Assembly: GCA_902812345.1 (NCBI GenBank)
Contig: CADDZM010000014.1
Span: 1-37,240, forward strand
Length of the DNA stretch: 37,240 bases
Direction: 5' to 3'
Origin: Chloroflexota bacterium
Lineage (GTDB): Bacteria > Chloroflexota > Chloroflexia > Chloroheliales > Chloroheliaceae
Under the pieces are notes generated by a model. It was given only the letters and a program-made list of their open reading frames with translations. It did not search any database and was not told where the DNA came from. A program made the position numbers and the translations under genes. Shown piece by piece: positions 20,915 through 30,577 of the stretch; the stretch's first letter is position 1; every line of letters begins with the position of its first letter.

Positions 20915-22444
20915 TTAAGAAATGTCGTAGACGACGTTATTCTGCGCATCCACCTGGACCTTGTAGCTTTTGAGGGCGGTCCGGGCCGGGCTGCGAGTGG
21001 GCGCGCCGGTAATTAAGTTGAAAGGCACGCTGTGCAGGTTGCAGACCAGTTCTTGCTGCGAGGGGTCATAGACGAGCGCATAGGGCCGGTGGGTGCAGGT
21101 GCCGCTAAAAGCCTTGACCGAGCCGTCCTGTTCGTGAATGACGAAAGCAGTCTCGTTGGTATCCGGCGTGGTAAATTTTAAGGCTGCCCCTACCGCCAGG
21201 GCAGAGAGGTTGCCGAGGACCACCGTCCGCCCGCCTGAACTTGAACCGGTTGCACCACTGGCTGCCCCGCCGGTCGTACCGGTGTTACTGCCGCCGGGCT
21301 GGCCTGCAGAACCGGCCGGGGCGGTTGCTGGGGCCGGGTTGTTGGAAGAATTCGCCCCGGTCTCCGCACCGGCGCCGGTATTTTCGCCCGTCGTACCGGG
21401 ATTGCCCGGGCCGAAGCCGCCGCCACCACGCCGATCGAAACCGTTAGAAGGCACAGACCCAGGGGCCGCGCCGCCCGGAAAATTACCATTGTTAGAGCCG
21501 TTAGCGGGGGCAGGCTGGCTGCCATTGACGCCGTTGGCAGGATTGGCCTGGCCGCCGTTCTGGCCCTGCGCCGGAGCCGGAACAGGGGTATTCGGCATAA
21601 CCTGGGCCTGGGTGGTATTAGCGCTGGCTCCGGCCTGGGCGCGGCCCAGCAAATACCCGGTCGTACCGCTTACTACAACGCCGCCAAGCAGGGTCGCGCC
21701 GGTCACGGCCAGAAAGCGCCGCCGGGCCAGGGTTATCTCGCCGGACGCGGCAACCACCGGAGAAACAACACTGGCCGCAGCCACCGGAGGGTTATGAGCC
21801 GCTTTGCGCTCGTTTGAACGCTGGAGGGTGACCGCTATGCCGAAAGCCTGGACTAACACTACCGCTACCGAAAGAATCAGCGTACCCAGAAAGAAAAAGC
21901 TCTCCCGCAGGTTCGCCGATTGGAGGGCGACTGTATGGACGACAGCCAGGAGGATAAGCAGGTAATTGAACCGCTGCAACAGTTTCCAGCGCTTGCCTTT
22001 GAGCAGTTTGAGCGAAATCTGGTTGGAAGTGATGAGCAAGGCCACTATAATCAGGGTCGCAACCAGGCCCACATTGTTGCCAATTTCAAAAAGGCCGAAA
22101 CCTGAAACGCTATTGCCGGTAAAATATTCGATAATGCTTTTGCCGGGTGTTATTTGGAGTGAAAAGACTACGTGTACGATTGCGGTTATCCCGGACCAGA
22201 TGCCAATATCCCGCCGGAAATTTAGATTTACCGGGTTTTTGCGTTTGCGCAGAAGATTGATGGGGCCGATTAGCAACGTCACGGCCAGCAGGATAAGCGA
22301 TACATAGCCGGTACCCAGGGCTATACTCTCGTTAAATGAGCCCGCCCCATATAGCGAGGCCAGGTAACAACCGGCCAGGCTGAATAAAATCATCCCCAGG
22401 TCGGTGGTAAGACGAGTATTATTAAGATAAAACTTCGCTAACAT
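20915..22444 (-). CDS. ferric reductase-like haem membrane domain fused to a Rieske [2Fe-2S] domain
   Basis: This is a 509-residue fusion. Residues 1-210 hold six predicted membrane helices with His91 (AIVHVVF) and His170 (LAVVHTVALQ) placed like haem ligands of ferric-reductase/MsrQ-like domains. At 241-249 a twin-arginine-like ARRRFLAVTGATLLGG introduces a further hydrophobic helix, as in Rieske subunits, where it serves as anchor. A disordered linker of about 130 residues rich in Gly, Asn, Pro, Ala and Thr (about 271-400) leads to the Rieske domain. That domain binds its cluster with C450-T-H452 and C468-x-x-H471. It probably passes electrons between quinone and an outer acceptor. The ATG at 22444 lacks a Shine-Dalgarno; TTATAC seven bases upstream suggests a nearly leaderless mRNA. 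Confidence 0.85.
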   Translation of the reverse strand: MLAKFYLNNTRLTTDLGMILFSLAGCYLASLYGAGSFNESIALGTGYVSLILLAVTLLIGPINLLRKRKNPVNLNFRRDIGIWSGITAIVHVVFSLQITPGKSIIEYFTGNSVSGFGLFEIGNNVGLVATLIIVALLITSNQISLKLLKGKRWKLLQRFNYLLILLAVVHTVALQSANLRESFFFLGTLILSVAVVLVQAFGIAVTLQRSNERKAAHNPPVAAASVVSPVVAASGEITLARRRFLAVTGATLLGGVVVSGTTGYLLGRAQAGASANTTQAQVMPNTPVPAPAQGQNGGQANPANGVNGSQPAPANGSNNGNFPGGAAPGSVPSNGFDRRGGGGFGPGNPGTTGENTGAGAETGANSSNNPAPATAPAGSAGQPGGSNTGTTGGAASGATGSSSGGRTVVLGNLSALAVGAALKFTTPDTNETAFVIHEQDGSVKAFSGTCTHRPYALVYDPSQQELVCNLHSVPFNLITGAPTRSPARTALKSYKVQVDAQNNVVYDIS

Positions 22445-22832
22445 TTATTTTGTATAATCCCAAATAATATTAAATAATTTAATTCTTTTACCTTTTACGG
22501 TAAGAGCAAACCCTTAAAACTAATCCTGCTTTTGATTAGCTTACCCTGGTAAGTTTACTGCTTAATACTGAGAAATATGTTAAATAACTATAAGAAATTT
22601 CTTAACTTTTATTTGCGAATTTTTCAGGCTGTGCTGGAAAGACCCAGGCCCGCCAGACATAGCCGGTAAACCGTCAGCGCGACCTCTTGGGTGCGGCGGT
22701 CCGGCCCATCAAAAATTCAAACCAGGTAGGGGTCAGGCGGTTTAGATAGAGCGAGAATTATACTGGTTTTGAAAGCTGTACTAAAATTAAAGCCAGGGTG
22801 AAATATTATAAAAGCGGATTGGAGTTATAAAT
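22445..22832. other. 388-bp divergent intergenic region
   Basis: Near the Rieske start lie a possible -10 (minus strand, around 22452-22457) and a 15-bp AT palindrome ATTAAATAATTTAAT (22469-22483). At 22624-22716 the minus strand carries a short frame, FDGPDRRTQEVALTVYRLCL then AGLGLSSTA and a stop, that reads like the tail of a lost protein gene. For the SDR at 22833, TAAAAT around 22782 could be a -10. Confidence 0.35.
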
Positions 22833-23606
22833 ATGAGTGGAAATTATCCTACTTACCCAGATTTAGCCGGGAAAATTGCAGTTGTGACCGGCGGTTCGCG
22901 CGGTATCGGGGCCGAAACAGCCCGGATGCTAGCGAGAAACGGCGTCAAAGTAGCTGTGAACGGCCGGGACCAGGCCGCGATTGACAAAGTAGTCGCGCAA
23001 ATCCTGGCTGACGGCGGGGAGGCTATCGGAGTCAGAGCCGACACCACCGGATCGGCGGCAATAGAGAAGATGCGCCAGGAGGTTGTGCAAACATGGGGCG
23101 TTCCGCATATCCTGGCTGTCTTCGCCGGGAGCGGCGGCGAACCGGCCCCGACCCTGGAAATGAGCGAGGAACGCTGGCGGTCCGTGATTGACGCTAACCT
23201 GACCGCTACCTTTCTGGTTACAAAAAGCTTCCTGCCCGGCATGGTTGAGCAAAAACGCGGCTCGGTCATTACAATGGCTTCCAGCGCAGGACGTTTGCCC
23301 AGCCCGGCCTCGGCCCCTTACTCGGCCGCCAAAGCCGGGATAATAATGCTCTCGCGGCACCTGGCGAACGACCTGGGCAAGTTCGGTATCCGGGTCAACT
23401 GTATCGCGCCATCTTCCATTCTTACCGAAAAGATGCAACAACAGATGCCGCTCGAACAGCAACAACAGGTCGCTAAATTTTTCCCGCTGCAACGCCTCGG
23501 CCAACCTTATGACGTGGCCGCCACCGCCGTCTTTTTAGCTTCGGACGCGGCGGCCTGGCTGACCGGCCTGACGATTGACGTGGCTGGAGGCCGGATAAGC
23601 CTTTAG
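22833..23606 (+). CDS. short-chain dehydrogenase/reductase, 3-oxoacyl-ACP reductase-like
   Basis: This 257-residue classical SDR has the cofactor motif IAVVTGGSRGIGAETARMLA (residues 15-34), a variant of the NNAG position (AVFAGSGG), catalytic Ser in VITMASSAGR, YSAAKAG with Tyr and Lys, and the C-terminal WLTGLTIDVAGG. ARNGVKVAVNGRD suggests NADPH preference through the Arg after the second strand. The substrate is unknown. FabG-type names are often applied to this group without proof. The NNAG motif change to FAGS is worth noting but occurs in functional SDRs. ATG is preceded by GGAG nine bases upstream. It is single, with repeat copy B following. Confidence 0.85.
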   Translation: MSGNYPTYPDLAGKIAVVTGGSRGIGAETARMLARNGVKVAVNGRDQAAIDKVVAQILADGGEAIGVRADTTGSAAIEKMRQEVVQTWGVPHILAVFAGSGGEPAPTLEMSEERWRSVIDANLTATFLVTKSFLPGMVEQKRGSVITMASSAGRLPSPASAPYSAAKAGIIMLSRHLANDLGKFGIRVNCIAPSSILTEKMQQQMPLEQQQQVAKFFPLQRLGQPYDVAATAVFLASDAAAWLTGLTIDVAGGRISL

Positions 23607-23624
23607 CCGAAACAATCATAAATA

Positions 23625-23701
23625 GGACTTTCGTTTGAACCGGATATTTTAAATTTGATTTCCGCGTATCCCGCAGGCTTCTCAGGTTCAAAGCGAAAGT
23701 C
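23625..23701. repeat. dispersed palindromic repeat, copy B
   Basis: The ends are inverted copies: GACTTTCGTTTGAACC (23626-23641) and GGTTCAAAGCGAAAGTC (23685-23701), with one bulged base. The whole can fold into a long hairpin. Copies A (9802-9885) and C (30487-30562) share the pattern GACTTT ... GGAAATCAA ... AAAATA ... TTCAAACGAAAG when oriented alike. Confidence 0.65.
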
Positions 23702-23870
23702 GTGAAGAAGAAAGGTTAGAGAGGAAGAGAGGTATTAGCGAGTTGTGGTTTAAGCTGAAATAGCCTAAACTATAATTTCTATTGGCGGCCTATCGGTTTT
23801 GAGGCCCAGGCTTTGAATGGTCCCTGGCAAACCGCCGAATTTTTAACGTTGTGACTAGAAACTGGAAATT

Positions 23871-25715
23871 TTGACCGATTATCAAAGCCGCCGAACCCGG
23901 TTGGAGCGGCAAATAGGCCGCCTGGAACGCCTGCTGGCCGCCCGGCAAGCCCTCAGTAACCGTTACGCCTGGTCGAGACTGGCCCTTTTCACTGGCGGTG
24001 TCCTGGTAGCCCTGGCTGGATTTTATTTTGTAAACGGCTGGCTGGGCTGGCCGCTCCTGCTAATAACCTTCATCATCTTTAACGTGGTGGCCCGCTACCA
24101 CCGCCGCCTCGACCACAGCGTCGCCCGCCTGAACGCCTGGTTGGGCCTGAAAAGGCTGCAACTGTCCCGCCTGACCCTGGACTGGTCTGCTCTGCCGGAC
24201 CCGGCGCTTCCGGTCATTCCCGAACACCCTTTCGAAATTGACCTGGACCTGACGGGGCCGCGTTCGCTGCACCGCCTCCTGGATACCGCAACCAGCCGCG
24301 AGGCCAGTTTAAGGTTGCGGGATTGGTTGACCCAGACCCAACCGGAACTGGAAGCCGCCGCCCGCCGCCAGGGACTTGTCAAAGAACTGGCTCCTTTAGC
24401 GCTCTTCCGCGAGAAACTCTGGCTCCAGGCTGCCCTGAACTCAACTGATTTACAGGCGGGACAGCGCTGGGAAGGGCAGCGCCTGCTCGACTGGCTGCGC
24501 CGCCACACCAAACCGCTTAACCTGACCCCCACCCTGCTGGCCCTGACGGTCCTGGCCGCGCTCAATATCGTCCTCTTTGGGCTTAACCGCTTCGGCTTAG
24601 TCCCGCCGCTCTGGGTAGGAACTTTCATAGTTTATGTTATCCTTTACAATATAAAGGGCGGAGAAACAGCCGACCTTTTTGATGAAGCGTATACCCTGCG
24701 GGACGGACTGGCCCGGTTGCGCCCGGTTTTTGGCTTCCTGGAAACTTACCGCTACGGCAGGCACCTCCGGTTGAAAGAGTTAGTTGGTCCCTTGCTGAAC
24801 CGGGCGGCGCGGCCTTCCCGGCAGTTGCGCGGCCTGGAATGGGTCGTTATAGGCATCACCATCCAGCGCAACTACCCGCTCTGGCTGCTTATAAACGCTA
24901 TCGTACCCTGGCGGTTTTACTTCAGCCGGGAAATCCTAAAGCGCAAAGCCGACCTGGAAAAGCAGTTACCCGGTTGGTTGGAAGTCTGGTTCGAACTGGA
25001 AAGTTTGAACTCGCTGGCAAATTTCGCCTGGCTGAACAAGGGCTATACTTTCCCCGAACTTCAAACCGCCGAAAGGACTGTTTTCCGGGCGGCCGAGCTT
25101 GGACACCCGCTGATTCCGGCTGAAGAAAAGGTCCGCAACAGTTTCAGTATGGAGAAACTGGGCGAAATGGCGATAATCACCGGCTCGAACATGGCCGGGA
25201 AAAGTTCATTTTTGAAAGCGGTCGGAGTAAATTTATGCCTGGCTTACGCGGGCGGACCGGTGGACGCAGACCATTTGTCGGCGGGACTTTTCCGGCTCTA
25301 CGGCTGCATCAAGGTCAGCGATTCGCTAACCGACGGCTTTTCCTACTTTTACGCCGAAGTCCGCCGCCTGAAAACTTTGCTGGATGCCGTTAAAGCGCCC
25401 GACCCGCGCCCGGTCTTCTTCCTGATTGACGAAATCTTCCGGGGTACCAACAACCGGGAACGCCTGACCGGGAGCCGCGCTTATTTGCAAGCCCTGGCCG
25501 GGAGCCGCTGTGTCGGACTGGTTTCAACGCACGACCTCGAACTGGTCCGGTTAGCCGACCTGAACCCGCTCATTCACAACTACCATTTCCGCGAAGAAGT
25601 GGAAGGCGACCAGTTGCGGTTCGATTACAAATTGCGGCGCGGCCCTTCCCCTACTACCAACGCCCTGGTAATTATGCGGATGGCCGGGCTACCGGTGCCG
25701 GAGGGCGAAGGATAA
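23871..25715 (+). CDS. membrane-anchored MutS-like ATPase
   Basis: The protein has 614 residues with a TTG start. The C-terminal third is a MutS-type ABC ATPase: Walker A TGSNMAGKSSFLKAVG (about 437-452), VSDSLTDGFSYFYAEVRRL, Walker B PVFFLIDEIFRGTNNRER and the H-loop region LVSTHDLEL. The middle contains the MutS core/lever region. The mismatch-recognition and connector domains are missing. Instead there are two hydrophobic segments, at about 33-70 and 215-265, each compatible with a pair of membrane helices. This matches the group of membrane-associated MutS-like proteins of unknown function rather than mismatch-repair MutS or MutS2 (no Smr domain at the end). The TTG start has only a weak GGA upstream, so the N-terminus could lie a few codons away. 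Confidence 0.85.
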   Translation: MTDYQSRRTRLERQIGRLERLLAARQALSNRYAWSRLALFTGGVLVALAGFYFVNGWLGWPLLLITFIIFNVVARYHRRLDHSVARLNAWLGLKRLQLSRLTLDWSALPDPALPVIPEHPFEIDLDLTGPRSLHRLLDTATSREASLRLRDWLTQTQPELEAAARRQGLVKELAPLALFREKLWLQAALNSTDLQAGQRWEGQRLLDWLRRHTKPLNLTPTLLALTVLAALNIVLFGLNRFGLVPPLWVGTFIVYVILYNIKGGETADLFDEAYTLRDGLARLRPVFGFLETYRYGRHLRLKELVGPLLNRAARPSRQLRGLEWVVIGITIQRNYPLWLLINAIVPWRFYFSREILKRKADLEKQLPGWLEVWFELESLNSLANFAWLNKGYTFPELQTAERTVFRAAELGHPLIPAEEKVRNSFSMEKLGEMAIITGSNMAGKSSFLKAVGVNLCLAYAGGPVDADHLSAGLFRLYGCIKVSDSLTDGFSYFYAEVRRLKTLLDAVKAPDPRPVFFLIDEIFRGTNNRERLTGSRAYLQALAGSRCVGLVSTHDLELVRLADLNPLIHNYHFREEVEGDQLRFDYKLRRGPSPTTNALVIMRMAGLPVPEGEG

Positions 25716-25725
25716 AGCAACCCAT

Positions 25726-25761
25726 TTGACGAATAGTGTATTTTAGAGTATCCAACATACT
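25726..25761 (+). promoter_or_regulatory. possible promoter/operator of the amylase gene
   Basis: TTGACG (25726-25731) is followed 17 bp later by TATCCA. AGTAT-CCAAC-ATACT (25747-25761) is an inverted repeat overlapping that -10. Evidence is positional only. Confidence 0.3.
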
Positions 25762-25824
25762 GAAATTTTATTTTATTATTGGAAGCACTTGTTTGTAACT
25801 GACAGCTATAGAAAGGTTTGAACC

Positions 25825-27384
<1,560 letters not shown>

Positions 27385-27393
27385 ACTCAACAA

Positions 27394-27433
27394 AAAAGCT
27401 GGGAACGATTTATTAAAGTCGTCCCCAGCTTTT
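27394..27433. terminator. bidirectional terminator between convergent genes
   Basis: AAAAGCTGGGAACGA (27394-27408) pairs with TCGTCCCCAGCTTTT (27419-27433) with one mismatch in 15. T-rich sequence follows on the plus strand and an A-tract precedes it. Confidence 0.8.
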
Positions 27434-27438
27434 ACTTT

Positions 27439-27468
27439 TTATAACTTTATTTGTTATAACTTTATTTG
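27439..27468. repeat. perfect 15-bp tandem duplication
   Basis: TTATAACTTTATTTG occurs at 27439-27453 and again at 27454-27468, directly downstream of the minus-strand stop at 27471. Confidence 0.85.
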
Positions 27469-27470
27469 GC

Positions 27471-28481
27471 CTAATTGCGCTGGACGAGTTGGTCCATCGC
27501 CAGGCTGAGTTGCTTGCGGATAAGGTCGGCGTCATTGGCTTCACTGGCCTTGCGCAGGTAATACTTCAAGTCCACGATAGCCGGGCCAAGTTCACCGGTG
27601 CGGAAGTAGAGGACACCCCGGTCGCGCCGTTCCTCGGCGGAGTGTGGGTGCAAAATTACCAGGCATTCCTGCATTTGCAAGGCCCGCGCGTAATCTTCCT
27701 CGCCGATGCAACTCGCCTTGATATTGTTGAGCATGCGCATTAAGAACTGGCGGTTTGTCACCGGCCTGGTAAAGAGCGGTTGCAAAGGCAGCACCCGCCC
27801 GTAGCGTTCGCGCACCAGGTCAACGCAATCTTCTTCCGAGAGAATGGCCCCACCGTTAAAGGGGTCGAGCAAAATCTCGTTGTTGGAACCGCCGGACGAA
27901 TGGACCGTTTCCTCCTGGAGTTCCAGGTTTTCCAGCCCTGAATTCAACCGGTCGCCGGAACTGAGCGGTTGGGTTTCAAGGTCGCGGTACCGGATGATAA
28001 AGTGGCCGGGCAGCCCGATGCCCTCAAAATGCAGCCCCAGCCGTTTCCCCAGTTCGATATAGACCAGGGAAAGAGTAATTGGAATCCCGGTGCGGCGTTC
28101 CAGCACGTCATTTAAATAAGAATTGCGGCGGTCGTTATAGTCGTTTTCGTTGCCGTGAAACCCCATATTGCGGGTCAGAAACAGGTTTAAATTTTCGATA
28201 TTTTTCAGCGGGTTGGTTTCCGAGGCAAAGAGAGGCCGGGCTTCGTCGGCGATTTCATCGAGGCGGTTGAGGTAATATACTTCATTGAGACCGGTATATT
28301 CAAGTGAAGCAATCAAAAGGGCTGCTTCGGCCAGGTCAATTTCATCATCGGGGAGGTGCGCCAACTTTTCAAACCGGGCCAGCGCGCCATTTAAAGCAGG
28401 GCGAGCATCGGCGGGCCGGTAATCAAAAATACTACCTTCTATAATATAACTCTTGTCATCTCCAAATTTTGGGCTGTCCAT
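27471..28481 (-). CDS. SirB1-family protein: transglutaminase-like domain plus TPR
   Basis: This is a 336-residue soluble protein. The start is ATG at 28481. The N-terminal helical part (EIDLAEAALLIASLEYTGLN, YYLNRLDEIADEA) and the core NLFLTRNMGFHGNENDYNDR, RTGIPITLSLVYIELGKRLG and GLPGHFIIRYR define the SirB1/UPF0162 family, with a transglutaminase-like fold. The Cys expected in an active transglutaminase is not obvious. A linker of about 40 residues rich in Ser, Asn and Glu separates the GLPGHFIIR region from DPFNGGAILSEEDC and is longer than in most relatives. The C-terminal 70 residues (CIGEEDYARALQMQECLVIL, RRDRGVLYFRTGELGPAIVD) form two TPR-like repeats. Function is not established. 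A TTGACA/TAAAAT promoter at 28616-28644 drives it. Confidence 0.85.
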   Translation of the reverse strand: MDSPKFGDDKSYIIEGSIFDYRPADARPALNGALARFEKLAHLPDDEIDLAEAALLIASLEYTGLNEVYYLNRLDEIADEARPLFASETNPLKNIENLNLFLTRNMGFHGNENDYNDRRNSYLNDVLERRTGIPITLSLVYIELGKRLGLHFEGIGLPGHFIIRYRDLETQPLSSGDRLNSGLENLELQEETVHSSGGSNNEILLDPFNGGAILSEEDCVDLVRERYGRVLPLQPLFTRPVTNRQFLMRMLNNIKASCIGEEDYARALQMQECLVILHPHSAEERRDRGVLYFRTGELGPAIVDLKYYLRKASEANDADLIRKQLSLAMDQLVQRN

Positions 28482-28615
28482 TTTCTTTTACCTGCCTTTA
28501 CCACACTGTATATTAAAAAGCTATTCTCTCTTTTAACTTGCATCTCAGGCCGCATCTATCAGTAGCAAGATTTAACAAAATTTCTCATTAAGAGAATTAT
28601 TTTATATTTATGTCT

Positions 28616-28644
28616 ATTTTAAATGGTAAACCAGGCCATGTCAA
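28616..28644 (-). promoter_or_regulatory. near-consensus promoter of the SirB1-like gene
   Basis: On the minus strand TTGACA (28644-28639), 17 bp, TAAAAT (28621-28616). The leader is about 130 nt and starts near a small hairpin (AATTCTC/GAGAAATT, around 28580-28599). Confidence 0.75.
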
Positions 28645-28707
28645 TGAAAGCCCGGCATTTACTCATAATTCGGCTTCCTGAACTTTTCCACTCTGGTGTA
28701 TAAAACG

Positions 28708-28738
28708 AAAAAACCCCGGCTAAAGTTCACCGGGGTTT
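28708..28738 (-). terminator. intrinsic terminator of rex
   Basis: AAACCCCGG (28711-28719) and CCGGGGTTT (28730-28738) form a 9-bp stem. On the minus strand it ends in a run of six T. It lies 14 bases after the rex stop. Confidence 0.9.
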
Positions 28739-28751
28739 GAAAATTCCCGTT

Positions 28752-29411
28752 TTAGCGCAAGACCCGCCCGTTCTTCTGGGCTTTTTCCGGGTTGAGGTAG
28801 TAAGTCATGCTTTGGAGCAGCCCCACCGGGTCAATGCTGCGAGTCCGCACATCTGGCGGCACCTGCAAGCTAACCGGGGCGTAGTTCAATATGGCCTTGA
28901 CCCCGGCGCTTACCAGCACGTCGACAACCTCCTGGGCGGCGCTGGCCGGGACGGCTACAATAGCTACCTGGATACCAAGTTCGGCTATTTTCTCCTGGAT
29001 TTTCGAAGTGTGGAAAATCGGGTGGCCGGCCAGTTCCTGGCCGACCTTGCGGTTATCAGCATCGAAAAGGGCGATTATATCGAAGCCTTTATCCATGAAA
29101 CCGCCGTAATGGGCGATGGCCTCTCCCAGGTGACCGGTCCCGACCAGGGCCACGCCCCACTGTTGTTCAAGGTGCAAAATATCCCGGATCTGGTTTAACA
29201 AAAACTGGACATTATAGCCCTTACCCTGCTTGCCGAATTCACCAAAGTAGGATAAATCGCGCCTTATCTGGGCCGCGGTAACACCAATCCTGGCGCCTAG
29301 CTCGCTGCTGGAGACGGTAGTAATACCTTCACTGGAAAGATATGACAAACTCCTGGCATATATGGGTAACCGCCGAATTACAATATCGGGAATATCCATA
29401 TCCTTCATCAT
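28752..29411 (-). CDS. rex: redox-sensing transcriptional repressor Rex
   Basis: The protein has 219 residues. The N-terminal winged helix (about 8-80) contains [20 protein letters not shown], then [20 protein letters not shown] and [14 protein letters not shown], the diagnostic Rex DNA-recognition segment. A Rossmann domain follows, with [19 protein letters not shown] (GTGHLG at 91-96) and a domain-swapped C-terminal helix. Rex senses the NADH/NAD ratio: NADH binding releases it from operators in front of respiratory and fermentation genes. The start is one of two adjacent ATGs (29411 or 29408), with AAGGAG ten bases upstream. It lies 77 bp downstream of menG on the same strand with no terminator between them, so the two are probably co-transcribed and autoregulated through the Rex-like box at 30402. 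Confidence 0.95.
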   Translation of the reverse strand: MMKDMDIPDIVIRRLPIYARSLSYLSSEGITTVSSSELGARIGVTAAQIRRDLSYFGEFGKQGKGYNVQFLLNQIRDILHLEQQWGVALVGTGHLGEAIAHYGGFMDKGFDIIALFDADNRKVGQELAGHPIFHTSKIQEKIAELGIQVAIVAVPASAAQEVVDVLVSAGVKAILNYAPVSLQVPPDVRTRSIDPVGLLQSMTYYLNPEKAQKNGRVLR

Positions 29412-29488
29412 AAGGAAATCGCTCCTTTCACGGCATCCGGCTTCTACGCTGAACCGGCCCGGTGTGATAAGAGAATGGGAATAAATTT

Positions 29489-30271
29489 TTAGGAATTGGG
29501 TTTCAAGCCGACATGGATCGCAACCGCACCAAGGCCATACCGCTTAAACCTGACCTGGACCAGGCCGGCCCGCTCCATAATGCTTTTAAGCTCTTCCGGC
29601 GGTGGGAATTTTTCAGCCGAGGCCGGTAAATAGGTGTAAGCCTCCTTATGGCGGCTGATTAAACGACCCAGTAACGGAACGATTTTGTTGAAATATAGCT
29701 GGTGGCCCCAGCGAACCAGGGCTAATTTCGGTCGAGCCACTTCCAGGCAGACCACCCGGCCGCCCGGTTTGACCACCCGCAGCATGTCCCGGAAAGCCTG
29801 TTCGATATTTACCACGTTACGCATGGCGAACCCGGTCGTGACGCAATCAAAACTGTTATCCGGGAAAGGCAACCGCAGGGCGTCGGCGGCGACCCAGCGT
29901 ACCCAGGAGCCAACCCCGGCTTTGACCGCTTTGGCCGGGCCGGGCAGCATCATTTCCAAACAGAAATCGCTGGCAATCACTTCACCGGTCGGGCCGACTT
30001 CCGGAGCGAGAGCCAGGGCGATATCCCCGGTGCCGGTCGCCACATCGAGGGCTTTTCCACCCACCGGCGGGGCCGCTTCCCGTACCACCACCTTGCGCCA
30101 GCCCTGGTCCAACCCAAAAGTCATGAGCCGGTTTACGATATCGTAAGTCGGAGCAATCTGGGCGAACATCCGGTTTACATATTCAGCTTTATGTTCGGGC
30201 TTAAATTCTTTGAGACGTTCACTGGTGATGAGATGGTTTGAGTTGGTTTCTTTTTGTGTAACTGGTTCCAT
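29489..30271 (-). CDS. menG: demethylmenaquinone methyltransferase (MenG/UbiE)
   Basis: This is a 260-residue protein if started at ATG 30271, which has AGGG three bases upstream. A TTG at 30298 would add nine residues without a ribosome site. Family motifs are clear: [34 protein letters not shown] (SAM-binding motif I), [27 protein letters not shown] and [15 protein letters not shown]. It methylates demethylmenaquinone at the last step of menaquinone synthesis. UbiE-type dual function is unlikely in a bacterium that uses only menaquinone, which is inferred. The N-terminal 30 residues are a polar extension. It is first gene of a likely menG-rex operon with a promoter at 30367-30395. Confidence 0.93.
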   Translation of the reverse strand: MEPVTQKETNSNHLITSERLKEFKPEHKAEYVNRMFAQIAPTYDIVNRLMTFGLDQGWRKVVVREAAPPVGGKALDVATGTGDIALALAPEVGPTGEVIASDFCLEMMLPGPAKAVKAGVGSWVRWVAADALRLPFPDNSFDCVTTGFAMRNVVNIEQAFRDMLRVVKPGGRVVCLEVARPKLALVRWGHQLYFNKIVPLLGRLISRHKEAYTYLPASAEKFPPPEELKSIMERAGLVQVRFKRYGLGAVAIHVGLKPNS

Positions 30272-30366
30272 TTTCCCTGCTTCTGACGAACACTCCAACT
30301 TTGCCAGTCATCCAAAGGCAAAATCGCTCTGCCACCCGTTACTCGTTTGTAGCGTGGTTTGAGGTT

Positions 30367-30419
30367 ATTTTAACATTCTGAAGGGTTAAAATCAATAGCC
30401 CTTGCCAAATTTATCACAA
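30367..30419 (-). promoter_or_regulatory. menG-rex promoter with candidate Rex box
   Basis: On the minus strand TTGATT (30395-30390), a 17-bp spacer and TAAAAT (30372-30367). Upstream, 30402-30419 reads TTGCCAAATTTATCACAA on the plus strand. The half-site TCACAA is perfect and TTGCCA differs from TTGTGA at two bases, with the AT-rich six-base centre of known Rex operators. Rex autoregulation is inferred. Confidence 0.45.
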
Positions 30420-30441
30420 TCTTAGTTTTCTTTTACCCTAA

Positions 30442-30473
30442 AACCCGGCCAGTTTAAATAAATCAACCGGGTT
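30442..30473 (-). terminator. hairpin after the AI-2E family gene
   Basis: AACCCGG (30442-30448) and CCGGGTT (30467-30473). On the minus strand it is followed by TTAGGG and then an A/T-rich stretch. It is about 100 bases downstream of the stop, beyond repeat copy C. Confidence 0.5.
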
Positions 30474-30486
30474 CTTATAATTACAC

Positions 30487-30562
30487 GACTTTGGAGCCGA
30501 ACCTGGGAAGTCGCCAGGAATCCAGGAAATCAACCCAAAATAATCGTTTCAAACGAAAGACC
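30487..30562. repeat. dispersed palindromic repeat, copy C
   Basis: The copy runs from GACTTTGGAGCCGAACCTGG to CGTTTCAAACGAAAGACC. It shares GAACCTGrGAAG, GGAAATCAA, AAAATA and TTCAAACGAAAG with copy B (reverse complement of 23625-23701). It lies in the 3' region of the AI-2E family gene. Confidence 0.6.
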
Positions 30563-30577
30563 TGGAATAGTTGAGAG

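Noticed and set aside
21138-21797. Long plus-strand frame of 219 codons
   Set aside because: It is the antisense shadow of the Gly/Asn/Pro linker and TM region of the Rieske fusion; the product is Pro/Ala/Leu low-complexity.
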